Of a DNA stretch of 64,000 nucleotides, positions 32,650 to 45,288 are shown one piece after another; position 1 is the first letter of the stretch; the number at the start of each line of letters is the position of its first letter. Under the pieces are notes generated by a model. It was given only the letters and a program-made list of their open reading frames with translations. It searched no databases and was not told the DNA's origin. This DNA comes from Calliopum simillimum (lineage: Eukaryota > Arthropoda > Insecta > Diptera > Lauxaniidae). The translations under genes were made by a program, and so were the position numbers. Location: contig OX638368.1 of the NCBI GenBank assembly GCA_951812925.1, positions 558,001 to 622,000 of the forward strand, given 5' to 3'.

Positions 32650-33420
32650 TTTAAAATTTTTATTTTAAAGATATGTATTTTCAAACTTTTTGTAATATAA
32701 ACTAGCTTCAGTTCTTTTCTGTTCTTCTGTATTTTGAGAAAACCGTAAAAGAAAGTTCGAAGCTTAAAAGCAAAATTGTGAGTGTATTGCAATCGAAATC
32801 TAAACTAAGATTTGTTGATTAATTGGTTAGCTAAATTTCAAAAGTAGGACTAAAGTAGTTTTCGAAATATTTGATATTTTATCAGATAAGTCCATTCACG
32901 TGGCAAACTGGCTTTTTTCCATGCATATGGCGCAAACTTTAGACATGAATGTGTATGTGGCCGACCGATTTCAATGAAATTTTTAAATCAACATATCATA
33001 TTGACATCACAAAAATCATGAATCAAAACCTTTGGAACAAGTCTTAAGTTAAAATGTCCACAATTGTCGATGGGACAAAAGAGAACTTAGACGAAAATAA
33101 GTCAACAAATTCTTTTAACTCTTTTTGTCTAAGGAAAAAGTTTTATTTCAAAAATCTTAAGATTTTTTTTAACCTTTATTTGAAGGAAATTGAAGTATAA
33201 AGTCTGAGTTAACTAAAAAAAATTTTTTTTTTTAAACAGTATTTCAAGGTCTGATTTCAAAGAAATTGGAATTAATTTGTATTTTTTATTAAAAATTATA
33301 ATAGTGTAAAATTCGGAATTCCTTGCTACTTTACACAAACTTTCGTACTTGGTTTCACTATTACTAAAATCTATAATAAATTTTCATACAACAACTAAGA
33401 AACCAACCTCAAAATGAACT
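32650..33420. other. Intergenic, nothing recognised
   Basis: AT-rich sequence with no exon, RNA gene or clear repeat. Confidence 0.5.
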
Positions 33421-34326
33421 AGTAAGGGTGTAAAATTTGGCCTGGCCAAACATTAAATACCCTACACTGCAGTATTTTTAAAATTTTGCTTATATGGGAG
33501 GTGCTACGCCCTCTTGTCCGAGTTCACCCAGTTTTTGTTCAGAGCTTGCATTTATAGTTTTTAGTGTCTGAGTGAAAAACGTTTTCAGTATAGCGTTTTG
33601 AAGCTTTTGCTCATATGGGAGGTGCCACGCCCTCTTGTCCGAGTTTGTCTAGTTTTAGCTTAGATTGTGCACTTAGAGTCTTTAGTATTTGAGTGAAGTT
33701 TAATTGGATTACCTCAAAAAACTCTTTCAGTATAGCATTTTGAAACTTTTACTTATATGGAAGGTGTCACGCCCCCTTGTCCGATTTCACCCAATTTTTG
33801 TTGAGAGCTTTCATTTATGATTCTAAGTGTCTGAGTAAAATTTGGTCCGAATATCTCAAAAAACGCTTTCAGTATAGCGTTTTGAAGCTTTTGCTTATAT
33901 GGGAGGTGTCACGCCGTATTGTCCGAATTTTCTCAGTTTTTCTCAGAGCTTGCGCTTACAATTCTTAGTATCTATGAGCATTGACGTGAAAAATACTCCT
34001 GAAATTGCATTTTGAATATATTTTTTGAATGGGCGGTAGGCGTGTCCGTTGACTGATTCCGCTCATTTTCAATCCCCCGAGCTAACTTTGACGACGGAGG
34101 CAGTGTTTCAAATTTCATTGAATTATCTTGCTCAGTTTTCCCAAAAAGTGTATTTCAACACACAGCCAGCCACCCAGCCAGCCAGCCACCCAGCCAGCCA
34201 GCCAGCCAGACAGACGGACATGACTATATCGACTCAGGAGGTGACACTGATCAGGAATATATATACTTTTCTATATCTGCCACGCCTCCTTCTCTGCGTT
34301 ACAAATGGAAGGACAAAGTGAATATA
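33421..34326 (-). repeat. 0.9 kb dispersed repeat, inverted copy
   Basis: Full-length inverse of 6787-7681: starts GGTGTAAAATTTGGCCTGGC, carries four units with GGTGnCACGCC about 123-142 bp apart (near 33503, 33626, 33766, 33908), and ends GGAAGGACAAAGTGAATAT. A GCCA/CCCA microsatellite has expanded in it at 34162-34216. Similarity to the 6.8 kb copy is high enough to follow without gaps for long stretches. Confidence 0.75.
34162..34216 (+). repeat. (GCCA)n microsatellite
   Basis: About a dozen GCCA or CCCA units inside the dispersed repeat. The 6.8 kb copy has only three GGCT units at the matching position. Confidence 0.85.
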
Positions 34327-35147
34327 TGAAATAATGAAATAGTGAAGATTAGTGCGAATGCAACGGACTGTGTGATGTAGTTTTGAGTGGTGAGTGTGTT
34401 GCATCACTGGCAATGTGTCTCATGATGACCGTAGTTGTGGCTGCAGTTGCACAACATTTTCTTGCCATTGATTATCATGTTAACAGACCACCAAATGGGC
34501 GTAAAGGCGGTGCAATTGATGCATATCTGCAATACTTTTTGACACAATTTGCTTTGAATGCCAAATCGAAACATCAAGTTTAGTTTCTGAAGAAACTTTA
34601 ATTTTAGTCAGAGAAGTTGCATCAAAGATTCAGGAAAACAATTTAGCAGTCGAATAGGTCACACATTTAATACACTTATATAATACACTCCGATATGTTT
34701 CTTATTTGCAAAAAATACAACAATTCAAGGCTTCATAAAAAGCAACTATTTAAATGCTTCAAAAGGGGCAATAAAAAGTCTTTCGAATGAAACTAAATTT
34801 TATTAACTTTCTTATTCCGCCAGCAGAGTCTAAGCAAGTCAGCTAAAGAATGCAGTTGGAAGCATGACTCTATCAGCTTTATTTTATTACAACCGCCCCT
34901 TTAACTTTTCCTATGAACCCCCTAAAGTTTTGCATCGTTTGTTCCTTCAACTTTTGGCTAAATGCGCCCTCATATGTTGGCCGCCTCTGCTGCTGCCAGC
35001 AGTGTTGCTTTGTTTTATTGTTTATTTATTTATTGTGAACGTGCTGCTGCAGCTGCACTTTGACTTTGGCCAAGCATAGCAAACAGCAACAATAACAGCA
35101 CAGCAAGGCAGAGCCATCCAATGCAAGGATTTTGCTTTTGGCCAGAA
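34327..35147. other. Intergenic, no gene seen
   Basis: Somewhat less AT-rich around 34360-34580 and 34860-35100, with short frames of 66-71 codons that match nothing I know. Confidence 0.45.
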
Positions 35148-36535
35148 CACGGTGTGCCTTAACCCGTTCTAAATCGGACGTCGTAGCACATCAAATTTTT
35201 TTCCAGATTCTGTTTACTTATCGTTCAAATGATGTATAAAAAAATTTTCACTCGTGACCCCTCGACTAAATTTTGAGATAATCGCTTTTCCAATTAGGGC
35301 ATTTTCCCATACAAAAAGAGAAAAAAAAATTTTTTTAACTACATTAAACAAAAATTAAAATAATCACAATCGATGTATTTTGCAATGCTAAATGCGAATC
35401 CAACCTCAGAATTGCTCATTCGTGTATAGTTTATGAGATATTGTAACCTAAAGATCAAAAAAAGTAGTTTTTTGCCATTTTTTTAAGCTATATAACTATG
35501 TAACATATCCTTTATTTCTAAAATGTGGCTTAAATACTTAAAAGTCCCAATCTTTTCCTTTAAAACCTTATTTAAATTATGTTTATATCTCCATTTTTCT
35601 AAGAGATATCGTAGACCAAAATATTGACTAAACGGGTTTTTTGCACTTTTGTGTCTTTTTGGGTTAGGATATCTTTGAGGAAAAAAAAGATATCAACATA
35701 ATTTAAATTAAGTTTTAAAGGCAAAGATTAAGACTTTCAAGTTGCTTACCAGATTTAACGAAATTAAAATTTCTTTCACATTTTAAACATGTTCAAAGAA
35801 CCGACCATTTCAAAATTCAGCCGTTTGACACCCCGAGTGTTGTTGTTACGTGTATGGCATACGGCTGAATTTTGAAACGGTCGTTTCGTTGAATATATTT
35901 AAAATGTGAAAGAATTTTTAATTTCGTTAAATCTGGCAAGCAACTTGAAAGTCCTAATCTTTGCCTTTAAAACTTAATTTAAATTATGTTGATATCTTTT
36001 TTTTCCTCAAAGATATCCTAACCCAAAAAGACACAAAAGTGCAAAAAACCCGTTTAGTCAATATTTTGGTCTACGATATCTCTTAGAAACATGGAAATAT
36101 AGATATAATTTAAATAAGGTTTTAAAGAAAAAATTTGGGGCTTTCAAGTATTTAAGCCACATTCGACGAATAAAGGATATGTTACATAGTTATATAGCTT
36201 AAAAAATGGCAAAAAACGACTTTTTTTGGACTTTAGGTTACAATATCTTATAAACTATACACGATAGAGCAATTTTGAGGTTGGATTCGCGTTAAGCATT
36301 GCAAAACACATCGATTGTGACTATTTTAATTTTTGTTTGATGCAGTTAAAAAAAAATTTTTTTTCTTTTTGTATGGGAAAATGCCCCAATTGGAAAAGCG
36401 ATTATCTCAAAATTTAGTCGAGGAGTCACGAGTGAACATTTTTTTATACATCATTTCAACGATAAGTAAACAGAATCTGGAAAAAAATTTGATGTGCTAC
36501 GACGTCCGATTTAGAACGGGTTAAGGCACACCGTG
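35148..36535. mobile_element. CACGG-terminated foldback element 2, 1388 bp, TSD AGAA
   Basis: Ends CACGGTGTGCCTTAACCCGT and its exact inverse. The arms are about 670 bp each, centred near 35841 with a loop near 35825-35868. AGAA precedes (35144-35147) and follows (36536-36539). Mirrored blocks include AAATTTTGAGATAATCGC, GATATCTTTTTTT-type runs and CGGCTGAATTTTGAAA at the centre. No protein is encoded. Confidence 0.9.
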
Positions 36536-36539
36536 AGAA

Positions 36540-37854
36540 GCTTTAGTTTAGTATCTACCACCACCACTACCACGTTCGTAATCTTCAGTATGAGCGAGCG
36601 GGCGTATGTTTGTACGGTCTGGTCGTATGTCGTTGATGGCGTTTGGTACCCAGATGTGAAAGAAAATTTTCTTGGCAATTTTTCAAAATGATTTAAGCGG
36701 AAATACGCTTGAGTTTGCAGCATTTTCAGCAATTGCTTTTGTTGTTGTTGTTGTCAATGCTATTATTATTGTTGTTGTTTGCTTAAAGGATTCACACAAC
36801 GGATGAGCAAATTGGCTCCTTACCGGCATTTGCCGGATGTCTGGGCGAAAGTATAAAAAAATTTACTGGCGGCGATGTTGGCACAAATCTTTTGTTTTTA
36901 CTCATGGGTAACAATGAGTGAAGATTTCTGATTCTTTTAATGCTTTTTCTTTTTGCTTCAAGAATGTGCAGCATTAAAACGAAGAGAAAAAAGATGCCTT
37001 GTCTTACACGATTTTGTCCTTAGATTAGCCTGGTAAGTAGGAAATCCTTGGAATCTTGGAATTTCGCTAAAGTAGTAAGAGCAGTCGCGCTGGTAGGAAA
37101 GCTATGAATTAATTTTGGTTTTTTCCCATCACCAGTGTAAGAGTAGGAGTAAAGTTAACATTTAACTTTTGATATGCACCAACACGCGACACGACTTTTT
37201 TATTACCCATGGAAAAATTGGTTTACACTTGAAACTGGAGACTTGAAAGTAACAAAAGACATAATGTATTAAACTATTTATTTGTACCAGTATGGATTGA
37301 TACACTTTTTTAAAGTTCCTTTTTGTATAAAAGAAAGCCTTAACGTTAAGGATTGACAGAATGCAATAGTCATAATATGTTACCTTTGGGGCCGTTCAAG
37401 TTTTACATATGTAGGTTAGGGGGGAGGAGGTTCTAGACTTGCTTATTTTTGCTTGACGGTTTTTGGAGTGTTGATATATTTCTGTTGCCTTTCCGATATT
37501 TAATAATTTTTGGGCTAAAAAATTTGTACTGCATCACATAGCATTATTACATCGACGAGCAAGGATCGGTCTCCAGGTACTTGTATTGTATTTATATTGG
37601 AAACTTGGATCATGTTCTTAAATGTCGAAAATCAATTGAATAGTAAGCTGGCTAAAAGGAGCCAGTGGTCGCCTAATGGTAGAAATTGAACCACTAATAT
37701 ATCAAATAATTTTGTTACTTTTTTTTCGCTCAGTAGATATTTGGTACAAAATAGAAAATTTCATTTATTATCCCTGGTACAATATGAGGCGAAACGTTAT
37801 CAGAAGAAAAATTATGAAATCACTGCTTTCCTTTTCGACTTTCTCTTTGTACTT
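36540..37854. other. Intergenic, no gene seen
   Basis: Contains TTG-rich runs near 36738-36780 and otherwise AT-rich sequence. Short frames show no family signature. Confidence 0.5.
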
Positions 37855-38095
37855 AATTCTATTTTGCAGCTATGTGTGACCGCGTATTTTGTTGTTGTTA
37901 GTATCGAAAAATTTGTATTTAGCTATACTTGGCATAAAGGCAACACATTAAAATAATTTTTAATTTGTGAAAATTTTGCACAAAAAAACCTTTCTAATGA
38001 TATATAACTCAAAGTCGTACTCCATTTCCAGCATATTAAAAAAAGGGTGACAAATGTGTGTCCTCCGTATTAATATATAGATTTATAATACGTCG
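37855..38095 (-). mobile_element. Helitron-like element, copy 3
   Basis: On the minus strand it starts CTATATATTAATACGGAGG near 38090 and carries GTACGACTTTGAG, CATTAGAAAGG, TTAAAAATTATTTTAAT and a CAACAACAAAATACGCGG block, in the same order as copies 1 and 2. Confidence 0.55.
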
Positions 38096-40140
38096 CAAAT
38101 GCAAAGCAAGGATAAGCAAAGCTAGTAGTGGTGCTAATTTTGGTTTGCTAACAACTGTGCACTTAGATTGATATGAAAGAGCTTGAAAATTAGAATGGAA
38201 AGTTAACTTTTGTTTTATTCCATGACTTGAGCGAGTGGAAGAAGTATTTACAGCAATTCCCTCCAAATCGTTCCTGCCAATCAATATAAATCGAATTTAA
38301 GCCACATGCACTTTTCTGCATTTGAATCTCATCTGTTTTGAATACGGAGACTTTTTCGAATGCGTCACTGAATAATTAAGAGCTTATTCATGCGATCTGT
38401 TGCACTTAATTATGTTGCATATGTAAACTGAAGAAGGCATTGATATTCAAATTAACATAAATATTTGAAATGATTTTCTGAAATACAATGTACGTGTAAG
38501 CACATGATGCGGCTGAATTTAAATTTAAATTGAAATGCCATAATTAATGAATGGTAAAGGAAAGGCTTTTTATTAAGCAACTGTGATTGGCAACGAACAA
38601 ATTTTAGAACTCAAGCACTAAATTGAATTAAGGCTTAAGCTCAACTTATGCAAAAATATGTAAATAAACTCACATTACCACACTCACAAAAGCCCACATA
38701 CTACTGAATACACAGACAATTAATGTGGTCAACATTTAATTAAAATGTACTTTCTCAATTACAAAGCTTAGTAAAGGAAAGGTTACTTTCCTGAACACCC
38801 ACACCCATCCCCCACCTACACATCAACATTCTTTACAAATTACACTACAACTTTTAGCATTTTCCCATTTAAATTATTTTGCTAAAGCACTATGGAAATG
38901 CAGTTGTATTGGTAAACCAAATGCAATGACACAAGTAACACACATGCACAAGACAAAAGCTTCAAAGGCATAGTGTTTATATTGGCTAGCATACACACAG
39001 ACTCCGCACTGGCACACACACATATTGTTTTGATTGTATTTGCTAAGGAATCCCAAATGCCAGCTGCATCACCATAACAAATTGGTATGCCTTTCGCCAC
39101 ACATTCGCACGCATAGATACTATCTCGACATCAAATGACCCTAAGAAAGGTTGTGACTGTGTATGTGTGAATTTCGACACATCTGTGTGAGTGTACTCTT
39201 TAATGAAATCAAAATAAAATTTCCAAATTCATTTGTTGCGGTTGGAAAAGTTATTTCTCTCCGCATTGGCAAGAAGTACATTGGGATGTGAAAAAATTTT
39301 AAACAAAAATAACGAAAATAGAAAATGCAAAGCACACATACAAATTTTTCGGTTTCATGGTTAAAGTGTAGACGCACCTTAGTTTTTATTGACAGTGATA
39401 AATGTAGACCCTGCGGTGAACATTATATAGTATTGATCCCCATACAAAAAGAAAAAAAAGAAAAGTTCGCTGGAAACCATGCATTTTGAAAACTTATTTC
39501 AAATGGTTTTTAATTAAGAAAAACATTTTTTTTTTTCGACGCCTAAATAAATATCTGCTTATATTCGTAGCTCCACCTTATGACGTCCGATAATCAGGTA
39601 TAATATATTGTTGTAAATGCCATGATTTGTGCTTCATTTCATTCATAGAGGTCATTTATCTGAGGATTTTTTTCGAATCGTTGTACACATTAGCTCAGTT
39701 TCTACCACCCTAACTTACCAAGCTCAAGAGTCAAAAATTAAAGACTGTAAAAATTATAAAATTCATCCCCACAAAGTTTGCTCAGCAAGCTGCTAATTAT
39801 TTAGACGTTGAAAAAGCTTTTGTTTCCTTAAAAATCATTTCAGAAAAGCTTTCAACATGATTTGTGTAAACCAGTGATGTTCAAAGCCTATTTCCACTGG
39901 CACTTGAGCTTTTGAGCTTAAATACGTATACGTATTCACTCACAGACAAACGTTTAACTTTGTCAGTAAAGATCTGCGTCTAGAGCCTTAAGTTAGGTAT
40001 TATATATTGACAATATGTGCTAGTACTATGAGTGTTTTATGCGTTAGTGAAAGCTTTTCGCGCTAAGACTTTAATTCTTTACTAGTTAACGAACACTCAT
40101 ATTGAGTTTGGTTATCTACCTTTTTTGGCTATTGATATTT
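38096..40140. other. Intergenic, no gene seen
   Basis: AT-rich sequence with CA-rich stretches near 38690-38820 and 39080-39200. No exon, RNA gene or matched repeat recognised. Confidence 0.5.
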
Positions 40141-40605
40141 AGGGTGTATCGCATAAGGTTACAAAGCTTCACAGATTCGAATGAGGAGGCCAAGACTAAC
40201 AAAAAATTGCACCTGGGGGGAATTTAAAATATACCCCTGAGGAGTTATAGAGTTAAAACTGATTTTCTGACTTGTTTTCTTGGACCATCCTAACGTTTTA
40301 GAGAAAACATTTCTATGGCAAAGTTTTAGCTAATTGTATGAGCTTTCAGATGGTGTATATAGTTTTAAGAGTTTAAAAGGATTTCGTAAAGTTCTGGATC
40401 ATTAAAGTTGATATTTTAATTTTTTTCCAATTTTTTAACTTAGGCGGCCATTTTAGTATGAAAAAAAGGCCCTATTGACAGATACTTTTATAATTTTTTT
40501 GTTTAAAGCCTCGTTCAATTTACTTTAATTTGGTAGCGAAACTAAATAGTTTTTTTAACTTGCAGTAAAAAAGGTCGAATAAGTTTCTTAAAATTAATAA
40601 AAACA
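40141..40605 (+). repeat. Dispersed repeat, copy 1 (GGGTGTATCGCATAAGGTTA)
   Basis: The first 140 bp (GTATCGCATAAGGTTA, AAGCTTC, GACTAAC, a CCTGnGGGGG block, AGTTATAG) recur at 56556-56700 on the same strand. The rest to 40605 is AT-rich with a GGCGGCCATTTTAGTATG block and may belong to the same element. Confidence 0.5.
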
Positions 40606-40610
40606 ACATA

Positions 40611-41187
40611 TCGAGCCCTAACCGCCAAAAAGACTTAACTGACAAAAAGTAAATTTTAGAGGAGAACGTTTTTTTTAAATATCTGTGCATTTATTATAGC
40701 TATTACAGTGAAATTTAGTATGTAAGCCATATTTTGTGTTAAACATGCGATGCAACTAGTTTCATTCACTTATTTATAATATAACTGCTATTTTTCATTG
40801 TTTTGTCAGTTAAGCCTTTTTTTTCTTTTCCAGATTCCCCATCTGATCTTCAGTTTTTGTACCAAAAAACATTTGTGGTCACATATACTATTAACCCGCA
40901 TCAAGACTTTTTAATAAATTTTCCTTTTTATTACATTATTTGCAAATTATTTTTGACACAAAAAGAAAAAAAAGACTTAACCAACAACTCGCAGTCACAA
41001 AAAAAATGAACAAAATACTTCGAATGTCGGTTAAGTCTTCATTGCTTTCGCTATAACTCCGTAACGATACTTTTTACAGTCATGAAATTTTTAGAAAAGA
41101 TGCGTATGGACACGAATTATAGGTTTTCATCAAAAAACGAAAATCCGAAATCGTGTCAGTTAAGTCTTTTTGGCGGTTAGGGCTCGA
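40611..41187 (+). mobile_element. TCGAGCC-ended MITE with TA flanks, copy 1, 577 bp
   Basis: Ends TCGAGCCCTAACCGCCAAAA and its exact inverse, flanked by TA. The right portion 41041-41187 matches 14616-14765, and the left terminus also matches 6690-6761 inside element A. A 68-codon frame at 40803-41009 lacks any transposase motif. Confidence 0.8.
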
Positions 41188-41827
41188 TATGTCTAATGTA
41201 TTATAATATATCTAGTGTTAGATACTATTTTTTTTTTATATCTTGACTTAATGTGAAAAATTTGAGATGTACGATTTATTTTGAGTAATTTTGTGATCAT
41301 AATAAAACAAAAACCAAGCTATTTCGTGCAAAATCTCAGCTTGATAAGATTTTTATTTAATTACGATCTCTAAAACATCTGAGCGTTTTAGTGTTTTTTT
41401 TTTTTTAATTTTAGGTTAAAATATCTCAAAAACCAAACGAGATATAGCGATTCTGATGCCAGGTTTGAACTCAGCATCGCAGAATATATCGAAAATTATT
41501 TTGGTTTGCTGTATTTTTTTAATCCGTTTATTTTGATATGAAGATAATGCCGCAAGTGTGTAACTGACTAAATCGAGCGGTTTGATTCATGCGGTTTTCT
41601 GGAAAATGTTCCTAAATAAATCTAGAATCACCATTTTCATCAATCTTAAATTGCTAGAGGCCACAAATTGAATTTAATAAAATCAAATTGGCATTAAAGG
41701 AAAATAATAAAAATAATAAAATGTGAGAGCATATGACAATTTTCCACTTGAATTGCAATGCAAAGTTAACGTAAATGTAATTTTCTTTACTGCAGCATAC
41801 ATACATATGTACTTACATTCTTTCAAT

Positions 41828-42049
41828 ATGAAGCAAATATTTGCTTCAGAATTTTTTTGTTGTTTTTTTTTTGTAACCGTTTCTGCTGCTGCTACAGTTA
41901 ACTGCCTGGTTTCCCCGCTGGACCAACGTGTTTACATGACTGAGTGCTTGATCAAACAAAGGACCAAACAGCAAACATCCTTAGCAGTGAAAAAGATGAA
42001 AAAGGCTTTTCTTTATTTTCTTGGCAAACTAAAGTGCCATTTAAGGTAA
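41828..42049 (+). CDS. Possible small secreted peptide (uncertain)
   Basis: From the ATG at 41828 the frame gives 73 residues. It begins MKQIFASEFFCCFFFVTVSA, which reads like a signal peptide with a plausible cleavage near SAAAT, followed by a basic chain with three later Cys. No TATA box, splice site or poly(A) signal was tied to it, and T-rich DNA readily encodes Phe-rich starts. I do not recognise a family. Treat as a low-confidence candidate. Confidence 0.15.
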   Translation: MKQIFASEFFCCFFFVTVSAAATVNCLVSPLDQRVYMTECLIKQRTKQQTSLAVKKMKKAFLYFLGKLKCHLR

Positions 42050-42689
42050 CGTGTAATTTTTATGGTTAGTTAAATGTTTATTGGGGTTGATGCTTGAAGT
42101 CCATGAAAATTGCTCGATAATTCAATAGATTTCTTATGAGAATTTTTTTCTATACATTTTTGGTGAAGAAATGGTATTGTATGATAAGTGGAATTTTGAA
42201 AAGTGCACTATCAAATCTATTTATACATAAATATACATGAAAATGAACGTCTGTTTTTCCGTTTTGGGCTCCGAAACTATAAGACTGATTTTATTGAAAT
42301 TTTCAGTTTTTAAGTATCAATCAGGAGAAAATTTTAGTGTGAAAAAGTCGATACCATATTTGTCATAGTTTGGTACATCTCTGTAGTTGATAAGAAAAAT
42401 GATCAAATATCATTGAGATTTAAAACGTACTTAAAGGACACTAGGAAAAAGAACTAAACCAAAATCCAAATAAATTTAAAAGTATGTAAATGTTTCACAT
42501 TTTGATAAAAGATAAGAGCTATAAGTAATAATCCTACAAGGAGAAAAAAAAAAAATAGTACTTGCTACTTTTTTCATAAATTTTACCAGAAGTAAATTTC
42601 ACCTAACTGTCTTAGCCAATTCAGAATATATGCTTGCTAGTAATTTTTTTTTAAAAAATTGGCGTGATTTTACTGTAAATATCAAAAAA

Positions 42690-42790
42690 AAAAAAAAAAT
42701 GAAGTGACCGCACTACGGTACGACTCTGGCCCCTCCGTGTGATAGGCAGATACATATCCTCCTGCGCTACTGGCGCATATGATGTATAGG
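42690..42790 (-). ncRNA. tRNA-like fragment (possible SINE)
   Basis: The minus strand reads GCGCCAGTAGCGCAGGAGG, close to an A box (TAGCGCAGGAGG). A region near 42718-42735 could be a decayed B box, and a long T run follows on that strand (from the A run at 42686-42699), like a pol III terminator. The cloverleaf does not close properly. Probably a degraded tRNA-derived element. Confidence 0.35.
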
Positions 42791-45288
42791 CATAAAATTT
42801 GTATATGAAGTAAATGTCTGTCTAAAAATATTATAAAAGTAAAAATGATTGTATATTTTAATGATATTTACCTTAATCGAGTGGAGTAAAAATTATGACA
42901 CTTATTTTTTGCGTGAAAAAAATAAAATAATTTTTTCTAGAATTATAAATTCACACACATTTTTTGGCTGAAAGTATAATTTACTTTACATAAAGTCAAA
43001 TGTAGGCAATTCGGAGTAAATATTTCTTTATTATTTCAGTGTATTTTTTTTGTAAATATTACTTTACGGACCCTTCAAATAGTTCATAGTAAGGTAATTT
43101 ATGTTCGAAATTTTGTGTTAATTACTGTAATTTGTTTACTAGCCGAATGGAGTAAAAATTATGACGCGTATTTTTCTCCATGTAGTCCCTTTCCATACGA
43201 AAATAAACCTTTATTTTAGTTTAACAAAAAGCCCCAACAACTGGAGCAGCATAAAATTAAGAAGTTTAAATTCCGCAGCGCTTTATCCATTTCACCATAA
43301 TTTGTTACTGCTTGGAGTTGAGAGCTCATAAACTGTTTAATTTTCAAATGCTGCACCTGAAAACTGCAAAAAAAAAACAAAAGCTTCAACTCCTTTCAGT
43401 TAGTCAACCCGTAAAATGTTTTTTGAAATATCTACCCTTTCGACTGCTGCCATGCTTAGCTGCGTTTTAAGTGCATAAAAAACCATTGTAAAAATATGCT
43501 TACTTCGTCAGCAAAGCAAAGTAAGTGGAGCTCTTGGTATTTAGTGTTGCCCATGTTGGCTTTGTGGTGGCGTTAGCTCCTTTTCAGGATGCAAGAATGC
43601 ACCTGCAAATGTGGCAGTGGAACGCATAATGTGCTGCTGATGCGGCGTTGCTTGAGTGCTTCCGTTAAAGTTAATGTTACCTCAGGTCATAAGTCATATA
43701 TTTTATTTCATCATTAAATTTTAGTAGCGCTAACTACTTAATACAGGTAAAGCAGTTTTGGAAACGTGAAAATTTTCAAACGTATTTTTATAGACTTCAT
43801 CTTCTCATAAGGATTGTTTTCTTATAAGGAAATTTAATATTAAGATCGAACTCAAGCGCTCTAACCAACTAAATGAAAAGGCCACTTGGCTGTCGGATGC
43901 TCAACGTTTGATTTAGGTGCTTCATCTTATCATAAGTCTATAAAGCAATTCCCTCTCCAAAATTTATTTCTTCCCCGAGTATTTGCAATCATAAAAATTT
44001 CGAGAATGGAAATTTCCATACAGGAATACATTTTTTTCCAATTTAAGCCAAAAACATAACTATGCACCTTAGGTTTTTTCTATTTGAATTTGATAGCTAA
44101 GACTTAAAAAATGATAAGCAAAATGTAAACATCTAAATTTCATTCAGGGGTTATCGACTCCATTTCCTTTAATCGATGATATCTGAGAAACTAATGATTC
44201 AATTGAAAAAGTTGAAAGTACGCTTTACAGGGGAAGCTCATAATGCCGCTGTCAAGAAAGATCAATAAAAATCACCTACTCTCATTTCATACTTTTTTAA
44301 CTTTTTCAAAAACGCAGGACTGTAATTATAAGAAGAATACATTTTTACAACAAAGTTTAAAATCTGCCATCCCCAAATTTTTTCATTTGCACATTTTTTT
44401 TTTGAGATTGCATACCAGTTCTCAAGAATGTTTATTCATGATAAGACCAAGTATAAATACTTCAGCAGTCTACTTTCATTTCGTGCCCACTTAATGGCTG
44501 TTAAAATTCAAACGACCGCGTTGTATTGTGTTTTTTGAAAATGTTGTTTTTATTTTTTTTCTAATTTCACTAACAATAAGAGATGTTGTTGCATACATAT
44601 ATGTTCATACAGATACACTTACTAACAATTGAGTTAACATTTTAATGCATTCATTTAGTTTTGAACTTTCTTATATTTAATTCATCAAGTCTATGTTTCA
44701 TTTCTTATATTAATAATTTTAATTCTAAGAAAAAGTATACAAGGTTCCTTTGCTAAGAATTTATATATTTATTCTTCAGTTTATTGCACTACTTATGTCA
44801 ACGGATTCCTAACAGTTGTAGTTTGTTTATTTTGAGCTGCCTTATAGTGTTGTATTATCCTGCCACATACAGGTAAGCATGTGTCTCTCTACTTAATCAA
44901 GTCTAAAACTAAGCAGCGACTGTTATTTTAAGATTAAATTGATTGGTATCTTGCTGTGTGATTGAATTAAGTGTTTATTTACATATTTCAGAAAAAATAA
45001 AATGAATTTGGAAATCAAATACAGCTTCTTATATAGTGAAAAAAGTTAGAAAGCTGCATTTTTGCAAAAACAACTGCTGAGATGTTTTAGAGAGTTGCTA
45101 AAAAACCATCTGTAACCATCCAGAAGGAAAGGAACTTCATCTTCGCAAAATCAAAAACCGGTTTTTTGCATTTGATAAAAATACATATATTTATTTTGAA
45201 TAAAATGACACTGGAAAATTCCAAAAATTGAAATCGTAAAATGAAAAATTCAAGATTATAGATATCGAAGTTCAAAGTTTGGCAATTA

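Larger units (their letters stand above)
41190..45288. other. Intergenic, no confirmed gene
   Basis: Mostly AT-rich. 41370-41520 contains TATCTCAAAAACC and ATATATCGAAAATTATTTT blocks shared with the inner part of the 47.07 kb foldback. 44170-44230 resembles one arm of the 45.3-46.4 kb foldback. 43540-43700 is less AT-rich but shows no exon. A small frame and a tRNA-like segment inside are listed separately. Confidence 0.45.
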
